Below are positions 11,796 to 24,500 of a DNA stretch of 64,000 nucleotides, piece by piece. The DNA is from Melitaea cinxia (lineage: Eukaryota; Arthropoda; Insecta; Lepidoptera; Nymphalidae): positions 7,649,177-7,713,176 of the forward strand of contig NC_059398.1 of the NCBI RefSeq assembly GCF_905220565.1, written 5' to 3'. Every line of letters begins with the position of its first letter. The stretch's first letter is position 1. The notes under the pieces were generated by a model. That model was not told the origin of the DNA. It saw nothing but the letters and a program-made list of their open reading frames with translations, and did not search any database. The position numbers were made by a program, and so were the translations under genes.

Positions 11796-12000
11796 TAATC
11801 ATTGATACAATTAGTTGTACAGGTAGCTATTGCAAAGTTTAATTCATATTTTAATGATCACAAAATACATATTTCAACAAACCATTGAATACAATATTAC
11901 GATCTAGTATCAAGTAGTAACTTTGTAAGTATGAAATAGTGCGAATTTTTTGTAACTTTATATTAAATGGCAAATAATTATAAAATGTTAAAAGTTTGTT

Positions 12001-12612
12001 AACCGACTTCAAAAAAAGGAGGAGGTTACTCAATTCGACCGTATATATATACTAGCTGACCCTGCAAACGTTGTTTTGCCATATATGTTATTAATAGCCT
12101 TAACCCCCCCCCCCCCCCTATAACTTAGGGGTATGAAAAATAGATGTTGGCCGATTCTCAGACCTACCCGATATGCCCACAAAATTTTATTAAAATCGGT
12201 CAAGCCGTTTCGTAGGAGTTCAATATTTAACACCATGACACGAGAATTTTATATATTAGAAAGATATGTATATGTATGTTCGGGGTTAACTTCGTCGTTT
12301 ATGAATCGATTTCGATAATTCTTTTTTTGTTGGAAAGGAGATATCCCTAGTTTGGTACCATGATAGGGAAGGAACCAGGATCTGATGAAGGGATCCCAGA
12401 GAAATCGAGGGAAACTCTCGAAAATCCGCATAACTTTTTACTGGATGTACCGATTTTAATGATTTTTAATTTAATTGAAAGCCGATGTGGTCACATTTAA
12501 ATTTCATCGAGATCTGACTACAACTTTTGGAGTAATCTTTGATAATGCGTATTTACTTGACTATTTTTTCGTATACCTACGTTGTATTACTTGTCGATAT
12601 AATTGAAGTCGA
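12001..12612 (+). repeat. AACCGACTTC-family repeat with nested element
   Basis: Head AACCGACTTCAAAAAAAGG and tail GTAATTGAAGTCG. Between them, at about 12052-12260, lies a nested element starting TAGCTGACC and ending near ATATATTAGAAAG, including a run of 15 C. Confidence 0.8.
12052..12265 (+). repeat. TAGCTGACC-type element with poly-C tract
   Basis: Reverse-oriented relative at 57640-57870 carries the matching 17-G run. Shared core: ATGTTGGCCGATTCTCAGAC / AATCGGTCAAGCCGTTTCG. Confidence 0.7.
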
Positions 12613-13760
12613 TTTTTCTTCGTTTGCCTGCAAACACAATTATGTTTTATTTTTAATGTTCTGTACTTAAAAAATATAAGTATCAAGGATTTTAAAATAC
12701 TACTTTCATTATAATTTGCTTTGCATGGAAATGAAAGAGAGGCTAGTCCCCACTAGTAAATTATTAAAGCTTGATGAGATTATGTTATGTTAAATTAATT
12801 ATAAGTTGTTTTTATATTCTTGGGAAAATTGTGTGTATATATAGAAACATTTAACTTGCCGACCTTTTATTGTATGTCAAATTGAATTAAACTAAATATT
12901 AGTGTTATAACTAGACATCGTCATGATAGATAATAATTGACTACTTTTACTGTTAATTAGTCATTGTGATGTAAAATGTATTGAGTTAAATACTTACATA
13001 TACATTTAATTTGGTGTTTATTATAATAAACTTTCTAAGTGCAGCGAATTCCTTGCTTATTTATATTTGGCCCCTTGAGCGCTGCAATAATGCTCATGCA
13101 AAGAATGCATAAGAATGTAATGCATATATGATACCTTTTGCTTTGCTTGCTGATTTCACACATGTCGGTTTAAAAATCATATTTTTTCGTCTCTATCTTA
13201 TTCAAATCTTTAACATTCGTATTAATTTTTTTTTTACCTTAAAGTATAAAGCCTAGTTTTCGTCTACTATCTTTTCATTGTGAACTGTAATAATTTCTCG
13301 TAAGTTCAGTACAATTAGGATCTAAATTTATAGTACACTTATAACGACCTCATTACAGGGAGTAACTTAGTGTAAAATGACTAATAAAATTAAAATTCTA
13401 TGTTCAATGTTCACATTCTCTTCCTTTTCTGTTTACAGAGTTATGAGTATATATCACAGTAGTCTTAGTAAACTATATCAATATTAGTTTGTTATTTATA
13501 TAGTAGACAAGTAGTGATTTCGCTCATATATTATATAATTTGTGATCTCTAATATATACTTATTGTTGATATTTTATTTATAGTAAACAATAAATGTAAT
13601 TTAATAAAAAGAATGTTATTTATCTTGCATATTATAACCGTAGCTTACAAAATTTCTAAATTCCCTTGCACGCATTGATTTTTTACAGTTATTTCCTCGA
13701 TTCAGATTCAAGAGATGTCAGATATTAGGCATAGTGGACGGAGTCCTGACATCGATTATT
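12613..13760. other. AT-rich gene-free stretch
   Basis: Downstream of Avl9. No open frame of note and no recognised repeat over most of its length. Confidence 0.45.
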
Positions 13761-13794
13761 TTTTTAGGCGTGCGACGTATTATCGTTTTATTTA

Positions 13795-14250
13795 AAAAAA
13801 AAAACAGCCAAGTGCGAGTCGGACTCACGCACCGAGGGTTCGGTACAAACAAAATTATAAAAAATATTTTTATTATATGATGTAACAAAAAATTTATGCT
13901 TTTCGCAATTTTTCCTTTATCTGTGTTACAAAACGTTGCTTTGTACCAAATTTCAAGATTCTGAATTCACGGCAAGTATTTATTTATTTGTTTATAGTAT
14001 CCTATGGGTTTTGACTCCCTTGCGAGTGTCGAAAATTTGCAGCATAAACGGCTGTATCTTTTAATTACGTGGGCTTAGAAGTTTGATTTTGTCACAGCTC
14101 CAAGGGACAGTAGACCTGAGTATTTGATATGAATTTCAGCTTGATACCTCCACGCGTTCCTGAGAAAAAGGGGTATTGACAGACAGACGGACAACAAACT
14201 GATCCTATAAGAGTTCTGTTTATTCCTTTTGAGGTACGGAACCCTAAAAC
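13795..14250 (+). repeat. Lepidopteran GTGCGAGTCGGACTC repeat
   Basis: Head AAGTGCGAGTCGGACTC and tail TTTGAGGTACGGAACCCTAA, with the polypurine GACAGACAGACGG block before the tail. A degraded relative is at about 27240-27305. Class not certain. Confidence 0.7.
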
Positions 14251-14812
14251 CGAGTGTGCTTTAGACAACACGACTGAAGTAAAACTTCTTTAGCAATAGG
14301 CCTTCACTGTGTCTTAGATATACGAAACGGAATTGGCTATGAGCGGTTTTACCTTCGTTTATTTTGACTGAAATAATTTTAACCTTTTGAATTTTGAACG
14401 CCAAAGTCACTTGATACTTGACAAGCACTTGCGAGCTTTTTTTCTAATATTATGATAACGATTTTCTTTCTCACTTTCAAAATCATCTGGCAGCATCAAC
14501 ATGGTGATGTTGCCAGGTGATGTGAAGGTGTCTAAACCCCCACTCTCAAAAGCTTTTCTTCTGTGCTTAAGTAAGCCAATGTTTATGTGCGCCAGACCTG
14601 CGGTTTTGGTGTCGTGAAATCGAATGACGTGATCTATTACTCAGTACTGTTTTACTATTTGCTACCTAAGCGAAAAAAAATAGGTCATTCAGTAGTTGAT
14701 CCGATGAACCTAATGAATGTAATCGGTGCGGTCGAGTTTAAAAGAAATATTTACATGCTTTGAATATTTAGGCTGGCACCAACCTCCTCCTCCTCCAGTA
14801 TTAACCTTCCTT

Positions 14813-14947
14813 CCTTCGAAACTTTATGCAACGTCGTAGATAATATGCAGTCGGAGGCATGAAATTGAAGGATAAGTCAAATCATTCTCTCTTTGTGCAT
14901 GTCTCCGACTGCATGTTATGTACGACGTTGCATAAAGTTTCGAAGGA
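14813..14947. repeat. 135-bp palindromic element
   Basis: Left arm CCTTCGAAACTTTATGCAAC... and right arm ...GTTGCATAAAGTTTCGAAGG are inverted copies of about 44 bases with few mismatches, separated by about 46 bases. No target duplication seen. Confidence 0.9.
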
Positions 14948-14963
14948 CTACCGTATATTTTAA

Positions 14964-15110
14964 ATGTACAGCACAAAATGTTTGATATTGTTTCTATTTA
15001 TTTCGCTGACTTTGTGTGCATATTGAATTTTTATCTTGTTCCAGCTTTTTCAGTTGATTTTCTATTAGTTGTTCTTCACGCAGGCGGGATTGGTTTTTTT
15101 TTAATTATTA
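14964..15110 (+). repeat. Dispersed repeat, copy 2
   Basis: Matches 1378-1520 over most of its length. It abuts the palindromic element at 14813-14947. Confidence 0.65.
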
Positions 15111-15339
15111 TTTTTATTTTTGTTATTGTAAGTATATATAACGAGTGCAAGATAACAAAAGAAAAGTATTGGAATAATAAACCTTCCTAGATTATATAAG
15201 TAGTCATTTATTGCATAAAAACCAACAAAATCAAGTCACTGTGTGGTACTCGATAACGACTCTTGGCAACACTATTTTTTTCGTAGGTATTTTCGTTTAA
15301 TGTATGCCTTGGCACTACCAACGACGGTAATACAGCACG

Positions 15340-15898
15340 AAGATTTTTAATATAATATCTGCTGAAATAACTGGCATTCACCCTGATTTAATCAAAAGGT
15401 TGGCAGTTATTTTACAAACTATTTCATCTGGGCAACTCATTAATACTAGCCTTTTTAGGGAATATTGCAGAGAAACAGCTATACTTTATATTAACTTATA
15501 TACATGGTATTACATACCTTCAAGTGTCCATAAGCTGTTGCTTCATGGTGCAGACATTTGTAAAAGTTTCTCATTTATTGCTCTCATTTATGCTTTCCGA
15601 AGAAGCATCCGAAACGCGAAATAAAGATTTCCGGAATGTTAGACTGGTCCACACAAGAAAAATCGGTAGAGTTGAAAGTAATTTGGACATAATCCACAAC
15701 TTTCTAATTAGCTCCGATCCCTACATCACTCATATTAAACCAAAATTTGTTCGATCGCAAAAACAATTATTCCCAGAGGCCAGCGCAATGATCTTAAACA
15801 ATGAACTTTCAGAGGAAACAGAGATTTCTCAAGAAAACGTTGACCCAAATGTTACTTATGTGAGTTTTGTTTCTAGTGGACTAAATTACTACTCATAA
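15340..15898 (+). pseudogene. Frameshifted remnant of a repetitive-element ORF
   Basis: One frame (about 15340-15580) reads ITGIHPDLIKRLAVILQTIS and YIPSSVHKLLLHGADICKS. A frame change near 15560-15590 leads into LSEEASETRNKDFRNVRL and FLISSDPYITHI. The order HPD / VHK(I/L)LLHGA / LSEEA(Q/S)E-RNKDF / SSDP is one I recall from a multicopy ORF in insect genomes, probably element-encoded. Class and function unknown. The shift and lack of an initiator mark it as broken. Confidence 0.55.
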
Positions 15899-16039
15899 AT
15901 GAAGGTGGCCCCCCGCTAAATTCGAGCCTCTAGCATCAATGTTCATATTTTATTAAATCGGGACCACTTTGCGACGCCGTGTCTAGCAGGACCGGGTTCC
16001 CATCCCGGCCCGACACGGGCACAGGAACGTTACTGGAGG

Positions 16040-16297
16040 CGCATTAAACAGCGCCTCCTACGCACCCCCGTTCGTCGCCTGCGGACGGAGGCCTCGTCGG
16101 CGGCAGTCTGACACAAGTATTCACCAAAGCAGACACTGGCCCCATAGTATTATCTACAGCGTCGGTGGTCCGGAAAAACACATAATGTACAAGATGACAA
16201 TAAACGTTTGTATGGTCGAAACAAATGTATGTGATGTGCGGGGATCGAACTCGCAAGCCATAAACCAGTGATGTGACGTTGCACCAACGCGTCATCG
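16040..16297 (-). repeat. tRNA-derived SINE, reversed
   Basis: On the minus strand: ATGACGCGTTGGTGCAACG (A-box region), GAGTTCGATCCCCG (B box), then a body with CATACAAACG. The frame on this strand is not a gene. Confidence 0.7.
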
Positions 16298-16473
16298 ATA
16301 TCATCGTGTATTAATTGTCAATGATAATTGAAAGCGGGTTTTTTTCAGTTTGCAAGCACAACGACGCCATTATGAATGAAAATTCAAATCGAAATTATTG
16401 TATATTTTAGCAAGATATATCAAAAATAAAAAGCGAAATAAATTTATTAATATATATTTTCTTAGCCTATGTA

Positions 16474-16479
16474 TTTATT
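16474..16479 (-). terminator. Candidate Kidins220 poly(A) signal
   Basis: TTTATT on the plus strand (AATAAA on the gene strand) about 390 bases past the exon 24 stop; another TTTATT is at 16443-16448. Position only. Confidence 0.35.
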
Positions 16480-16867
16480 ATTGCATATAAAAACAGAAGC
16501 TAGTCACACTAGCATAAAAATAACATATACTGGTACGTAATTTATAACTATACCATAAGCTATTTAAGCGTTCGGAATCTATTATACGAAGTTGTCAAAT
16601 TAAGTACATAGACCTATCGTCTATCAGTCGTCAGTAATTATTATTGAACATTGATACATATCTATTAGAGCTATCTATTAGAGTACCGCTCGTCATAGCC
16701 AATACTCGAGTGACGTCTAAAATCATTCAAATGCGTAGATGCAAAATCGAGGTGACGTTCTTAACGCACATCGATCGACATCGATCCATCACGATCCATC
16801 GATCGTCCACGAAAGCGTACATTTGTATCGCTCGAAAAATTCTCGGGCTGTCACCGAACCGGAGCGC

Positions 16868-17523
16868 TCACACGGCCGAGTCGGGCTCCAGCCACGGCGG
16901 GTCCGAGTCCAGCGCGTCCTGGCGCCACAGCGAGCGCAGCCCCTCCGACGTGCCGCGCGCCAGCAGCCGCATGCCGTAGGGCTCCGCGTCGCGCGCGCCC
17001 GCCGCGCCGCCCGGCCGCGCTCGCGGCGCGCGCTCCCAGCCCTTGCCCTCCGGCAGCAGGTCGAAATCCGCGGCGCTGCCGCGCGGCGACTCCGCGTCCG
17101 ACGGCGGCGAGAAGTCCGCGCTCACCGGCGCGGACTGCGGGCTGCCGCACTCGACGCCCGCGGGGCGCGCGCAGACCCGGCTCGGCGGCGACGACACGAG
17201 CGGCACCGACTCGTCGTCGCTGGCGGGCTCGTCGCGCGGCGGGCTTCGGTCGCGGGAGGGCGCGCGGGCCCCGACGAGGTCCCTCAGGCGCGCGAGGCGC
17301 TCCGCGGAGCCCGCCGGGCGCGGGCGCAGGTCGAGGCCGGGCGAGCCGGAGCGCGCGGAGCCCTCGACGGAGTGCGAGCGCGCGGGCGGGCGGGCGCGCT
17401 CGTCGGCCAGGCGCAGCGAGGAGGGGCGCGGGCGGGCGGGAGCGCGGCGCGGGCGGGCGCGCGCGGGGGGCTCCTCGCGCTCCACGCTGAAGCTGACGGC
17501 GGGCGCGCGCTCGCGGGGCTCGT
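16868..17523 (-). CDS. Kidins220: Kidins220 exon 24 (terminal, PDZ-ligand tail)
   Basis: Begins after GTTTTCAG in phase 1 (DEPRERAPAVSFSVERE) and ends at TGA 16868-16870. The 218-residue tail is Arg/Ala/Pro/Ser-rich, contains ASDDESVPLVSS (compare human SGTEESDNTPLL) and finishes EPDSAV. The last four residues fit a class I PDZ ligand like human ESIL. The exon is extremely GC-rich and gives long shadow frames on both strands. Confidence 0.86.
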
Positions 17524-20230
17524 CTGAAAACAACGGCTCGTCAGGCGGGCGGCACGGCGAGCCTGCGGACCCTCGGGAGGGGGGGGGACCGTCGAGGTTT
17601 AGGTGTAATAAAACTACGTTTATAATTATGAAAATTGTTTATTCTATAAATTTCATAATTTCACTACCTATGGAATGATATAATTACTGGAATTCTATAT
17701 GGCGAGAAATCTACGTCGCTATGTTACAAATCTTTCGATGTCATTATTTTCTGGCTTTCAATAAGATCAGATCTGATACAACTCAATACGCGAGTATCGC
17801 TAACTATCCTTCGCTAGAATCGTACTACGTTTACAACGCTAAAATGTCTTTTACAATTAGGTAAAGTTTTCTATAACTAGCTAATGTTACCGTAAGAACA
17901 TAAATTATTTACAATTAAGGAACAATAAAGTACTTTTGTAACAATTTCAAGAATACCTCATATCTAAAAATAAAAAGGAACACAAAACTATTCCTTAATT
18001 TAAAAATTAACCTATTAAAGTTCACAATGTATAAAATTCTGGACAAAATTCATCGTAATAGATGGCACAGTCACCTTTTTTATAGCTTTCACTAAATGTG
18101 CATAAATCACAACCGGAGGAACAGGCGGGTACTACACATAAATATGAATTGAACTTACAATCTATATTATTGCAATTAAAAAAAAAAAAACTAACAGAGA
18201 CATATTAATATAATTATAACCTCAAAAACATGCATGCACAATATGTTAAGAGGAATACAAAAACTATATTATAATGAAATTGTATTTCATTTAAGTATTT
18301 TCAAGTAGTTTTAAGACTAAAACATTTGTCTACACCCTAAAAAACCCTAATAAAGATCCATTTTCAGAATATTGTAAGTACATAAAATATTTTGATGTTT
18401 AAATTTTTTTAAGTGAAACACATTAAGACAATGCGACTAAGGTAAGAACAAAAACAACATAGCTTAGCTATGACGGCTAAGTGAGATCTCGCTTTAAGTC
18501 TCATGAGGAATCAATAATACTATGAGTGTATTAATATAATATAAAATAATATGATAAACTTATATTTTATGCTTAACTAGGGACTTTTTCGGAGTAATGA
18601 TAAAATAAAATAATAATAACAGGACTACAGTGCATTCTATGTGTGCAGATGTGAAAGCTGAAGATTTTGTTGTTTCCTACGACGATATGTCGTATACGCC
18701 ATTTAAGTATACTTTTGATATTTATCATAAGACACAAATTATAAATTGAAATGTCAATGTAAAACATTTGTTGCAGTGAATACATTAAGTACAATTACTA
18801 ACAAGTTTCAATAAAACATCTCACTATATCGCCTGCTATTTCAAATATTCACTCAATAATTTATGTAAATTAATACAATTAAAAATACTCGTTACACAGA
18901 ACGTTTTGCCAGAGCACGGAAAGATAATTTTAATTTTTATCATAATCATTACAAAATGATGAGTGGCACTAATATCACAGAAATACGTCGTCGGAAAGAT
19001 TGACTATCACATGCTCGGGGCGGTGGTCGCCCTCCTCGGAGGAAGTTTCGGTGTGCGTGGCCGTGGACGCGGTGGAGGAGAGGTCGGAGGGGGAGAGGCC
19101 GCGAGGGGGAGGAGCGGGAGGGCAATCACGCGTGGTGCGCAGGGCCTCACCTGAGGGTGCGGGCGGCGCGGGGGGAGAGGGCGCCGAGCTCTCCGATTGG
19201 AGCACGTCCTCCAAGGCCTCTTCGTTGAGCGTCTGCAGTGCGCCGCAGATCATCTGCTCCTCGAGAGTCACCTGTGACGTTGGGAGGATTTGCATAAAAT
19301 TTTTCATAGTATTACTGTACTGGAGATAATTTCTAAGACGTTATTGTATTGGCAATATAAAATAAAAAACGAACAAGAATTGCCGCAAAATAAACAAGTT
19401 TGGTCTAATATTAAATAACTCAAAACGTCGATTATTGTTTTCACAATTACATGCAAATTTATCTAGTTGCCAGACATTTTTTTAACCTACTTTTTATTTT
19501 AACTTCAGAATATTACTTTAACTTCAAAATTAAAAATTGAATGTTTTTTAATTTTAATTTTTATTTATAATCATCTTTTAATTTTCAATTGAAGGGTCAG
19601 GGGTAAAATCCCTTTCACCAAACTTTTCATGAGAGCATTTTAAGCTTGAATTTTAGTGTAAGAAACTTACAACAAAAAAAATATGCATTGTATAATTTCA
19701 ACACAAAATAAATTTGTACGATTTATTTTTGTGTTACCCACACATTAGGAAATTCTAAGCACCGACGCGGTAAGTCGGGATGCAGGTTCGATCCCCGCTG
19801 GAACGGTCGATTTTTGATATGATATTAAAAAATTGTTTAAAAAATAAATTACTATTATTTTTTATGTGGCGTGTTATTTCTATATTAATTTTTAATTTTA
19901 TTTTTTATGTTAAAAAAGGCCATTACTTATACATGCTAGGAATGTAAAGGGGGATAAGGACAGACTATAATACCAAGTGATTATACTCGCTAAGAGCTTA
20001 AACAATCAATCGAAAACATATTTTTTCAAAAAATGTGAAATCTCTTTTTAACCCTTGCTTTAACGATTCGTCACATCATTCCTGCATATTTCTTTTTTTA
20101 TTGTTATATTAAATTTAAAATTTATACCGAAATTAACGTTACATTTTATTCATTTATTTAAAATAAAAAGAATAATAATAATAAATTACTATTTCAGTCT
20201 TTATTCCTACATGACGGTGAATAACAAATA

Positions 20231-20319
<89 letters not shown>

Positions 20320-21169
20320 GTATGTATGTATATTTGTATGTATGTGTTTGTGTATGTATATGTTTATATATGTATGTATGTAAATAAGTAAATATATTCA
20401 AACGTTTATGTCTCAATTTGTACACCTACACTGACACAATACCATCTCCTCTGCCCCTAGGTTGGCTGGAAGAGATCGCTTTTTAGCGATAAGGCCGCCC
20501 TTTGTGCCTGATGATACTCTGTTTAAGTCCATAATATGTATTATTTCTGTTTTGGTGTACAATAAAGTGTATTGTTATGTTATGTTATATATGTATGGCA
20601 AAAATGGCAACATATATGTTATTTTAAACATTGAAGGCCCAATTAAAAATTAAACATTACAAATGAATGGATTTGTAACTATTTCAATTAATAACTGAAA
20701 GCAAGAAGACACTGGAAAAAAATGGAATGAAAAACTAATTTATCTACATGACTTTTATATTACTATCACCTCAGATTTAAATGCGCAGTCATAACGTTTA
20801 AGTTGACATACAATTAAATATTTTTTCAGGTTTGAATAATAAATTTAGGGTTGGTGTCATTATATATAGTATCTAATTTATTACAGACAAGTAGGTATAA
20901 AATAAAAATTAGTCTGGTGATTGTTTTCTTCTTGTAACTTTTTTCTTTTTTTTTAATTTTCTAATTTTTTATGTTATTTGCAACCAATCACCAATTAAAA
21001 AAAAAAAAAAAAAAACGAAACATATTTGATAGCTAATTGGCTCAGTACAGATATTTTTCATGGTCAAAGTTTACAAAGTGGTCAAAGTTGTCAAAACAAA
21101 ATGCAAAGTTAACGTAATTCATATTTATAATAACATTTTGCGTATCGTTATAAGTTTTAGGCCAGATTC

Positions 21170-21202
<33 letters not shown>

Positions 21203-21544
21203 TTATTTATTCACTCCTATTAACAAAACAATTTACAGTACGTTAAGTATTCACATTTTAAACAGAAACATATACAAGTTAACGTTGGCAGCCGTAATAG
21301 TATAAACTGTGATACAGCTGCCTGCGTCTTCCACTGTGAGATATAAGACATAGCAAACATTACGTACATAACAGGTGCAAATCTACTTGAGAAATATTAT
21401 AAAAATAGTATTTAAACAATATTGTCTTTCTTTTTTGGGGGTAATAAAGTGTGTGCGGGTGTGCTCATTTTTACTCCATATCTATATGTGCGTGTGTGTG
21501 TGTGTATGAGTGTGGGTGTGTGTGTGTGTGTGTGTGTGTGTGTA

Positions 21545-21580
<36 letters not shown>

Positions 21581-24500
21581 TGTTCATGTGTATACGTGTG
21601 AGCGTGCGTGTGCGCATGTGTGTTAGAAGAAACATTTTTTTTTTTTTTTTAAATAATGAATTACATTTTCAGTCTCGACAAAATCAAGTGATTGAAGCCA
21701 GCCGCGAATTACTTTTTTACAGTGCATTGTTTTAAGGGGAAAAATATTGTTCACTTTATTTGCATTATTATAGAGGTGAGCGCCAATGATATAAAATTGC
21801 TGTTTTGCAAGAGATGTATTATGTGACGGTATTGTACACACCCTACTTCTGTTGCGCTTTTGAGAGGGATTATATATTAAACTTTTGTGCTTACGAAGTA
21901 TTGACTGCATGATGAATATCTGCCTGACAGTGAGAACAGAACATTCACGATATAGGAGTGCTGTGGAATATCTTCGTGGTCAATACATTTTATCAACCCT
22001 ACTTTTGAATTTTGACGTGCCACCACTACAAATTTAACCATGCACATTCAATAGTAAACTAATGAATTCTTAGTGGAAAGAAAATTACAATGGAATACGG
22101 CGCTCTAATATTTTTTACAAAATAATCACCTGATATTCCGCGAAAGGCTGCAAGTGTAAAAATATACAAATAAATGAATATTCATGTACTTCATATTTCA
22201 CGATTTTATAATGACACAAAACATTTTTTTTTTAATTTTTAATTGTCATTTCCTTATTCCTCGTAGATACCTAATAAATATTATATAATAACTTTTAAGT
22301 TATTAACATTTAGCAAATATGAACCAATTTAATAAACGCTGCAAGACAAAACCATAAACGAAGCATTTACCTGTTTCTCAACATTGGTCGGCCGGCTTCT
22401 ATGGTGTTCGAGAACTGGTCTAGGTTTGATGGAATCCGTTTCTATGTCTATTGTTTTATCTGCTATCACTGAAATCACAATTATTGCCGTTTTTTAATTG
22501 TCGATTCTAATTATCTTGTAATACTTAAAATATTATCTATTTTATAAATATTACTTGATTTATTAGAAATTTTCTATTATAGACTAGACATTATCATCTC
22601 TCTTAACAAGACTTTTCAAGATCAGAGAGAAGAGTTTAACTGAGATAGGGTACAGCAGGAAATATGCTGCTCAAAATTTGGCGAAACTGGGGAATACCTC
22701 GACTTCATAGAAGATCTCAGCTAAATTATAGTGAGTTTTATAAGTGAAGTTCAATATGGGAGCAGTATAAATACCTGTGACGGTCGGCGCGTTTATCGGA
22801 ATGCTCGCCTCCAGTTCTCGTAAGTTCATTATTAACATTTTAAACAGTTCCCAGTCACCAAACGGCAAATCTAATATCTGAAATGATAACAGAATAATGA
22901 TTATGTATTAATAATATTATTGTACAAATTATGGACTCATTGACAGTTAAAGATTACTCGAATCCGTGTCGATATAGGATATCATTACAATGGTTTTAGT
23001 CAATACAAATTTCACATAGACCCCAAGCGTTCTTTCAGTAAAATAAATAGCAGTAGTAGTAGTACACTCTGCTCTTAGGTAGTGTTGTGTTCCTGTGGTG
23101 AGAAAGGTGGCCCGAGCTCCTGGAAAGGGTCGGGCGTAGGGTCGGCATCGCGCTTGCGATGATTCTGGTGTTGCAGGCATTTATAGGCTACGGTAACCGC
23201 TTACCATCAGGTGAGCCGTACGCTTATTTACCGACCTTGTGGAAAAAAAGTGCCGAGTATAGTATATATATGTAGTTACTAGCTGACCCGGCGAACTTCG
23301 TATCGCCTAACAGTCGATTCTTTAATTTTATTAATTTTTTTTAAGTATTTTTCTCTCCGTAAGAACCATCCTCGTACTTCAAGGAATATTTTAAAAAAAG
23401 AATTAGCGAAATCGGTCCAACCGTTCTCGAGTTTTGCGCTTAGCAACACATTCAGCGACTCATTTTTATATTATAGATAAGACTACACTGAACTCGTGTA
23501 GAGGTTGCTATCGCCGATTCGCTACAACTTAATTAGGTTTTAGAGCTCGTTTCCTATCCCGATATACTATAACAAGACTTTAGTTGTGGTGACTAGCTAT
23601 TTTATTTACGCTGCTATTTCTTACACCGTTTACCCCGCTATATGACACATTCTCTCATGACCATTGGTTGACTGGAAGAGATCTCTTCTAGGGATAAGTC
23701 GACCCACTATCAACTATACATGTAATTTTATGTATATTCTTTTTAGTGCAACTAAGTTTATGTGTAACTAGCTGACCCGGCGAACTTCGTATCGCCTAAC
23801 ACAAACTTTATCGTATGGTATTAAAGTTCAAATTGACTTTTAAGTATTATCACAAATCTTTTGTATGGGAGTATAGAAAAGTGTTGTTTTTAGACTTTTT
23901 CAGGAAATTTTAAATTTTTTTTTTAGAATTTTTCTCTCCGTAAGAACCATCCTCGTACTTCAAGGAATATTTTAAAAAAAGAATTAGCGAAATCGGTCCA
24001 ACCGTTCTCGAGTTTTGCGCTTAGCAACACATTCAGCGACTCATTTTTATATTATAGATAATAGCAGTGGTAGGCAAGTGGGGCGCACGCACGCCGCGCC
24101 GCCCGCGCCCCTCCTGGGGATAAGTCCACCCGCCGTCAAGTACACATGTGCGCACCGGCTTGAGGTCGGCGAGGCGGCACGCGGCCAGCACCAGGCCGCA
24201 CACGCGGTGCGCCTGCAGCGCCGCCGCCGCCGCCGCGCCGCCCGCGCCCAGCGCCGCGCGCACCACCGCGCACACGCGCTCCACCGACATGGCCGACAGC
24301 CGCAGCGACGACACGTCGCCCTGCGCACACCGACGCACTCGCTTAGGTTTACCAAACTTATGCTCCATACACGTATGTGATTTCAATTAAAATGAATGTG
24401 AAATTCAATTAAGTATGATATGTTATTTATTTTATAGGATAAATTTATTGCTTTTATTTATTAAACCTTCTTATTTTATTAGCCGACTTCAAAAACGGAG

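Noticed and set aside
16739..17678. Long open frames on the plus strand and in other minus frames over Kidins220 exon 24
   Set aside because: Shadows of a very GC-rich exon; only the minus frame ending DSAV has matching splice phase and family similarity.
20231..20425. Poly Tyr/Ile frame
   Set aside because: Translation of a TA microsatellite.
21451..21735. Cys/Val-rich frame
   Set aside because: Translation of a GT microsatellite.
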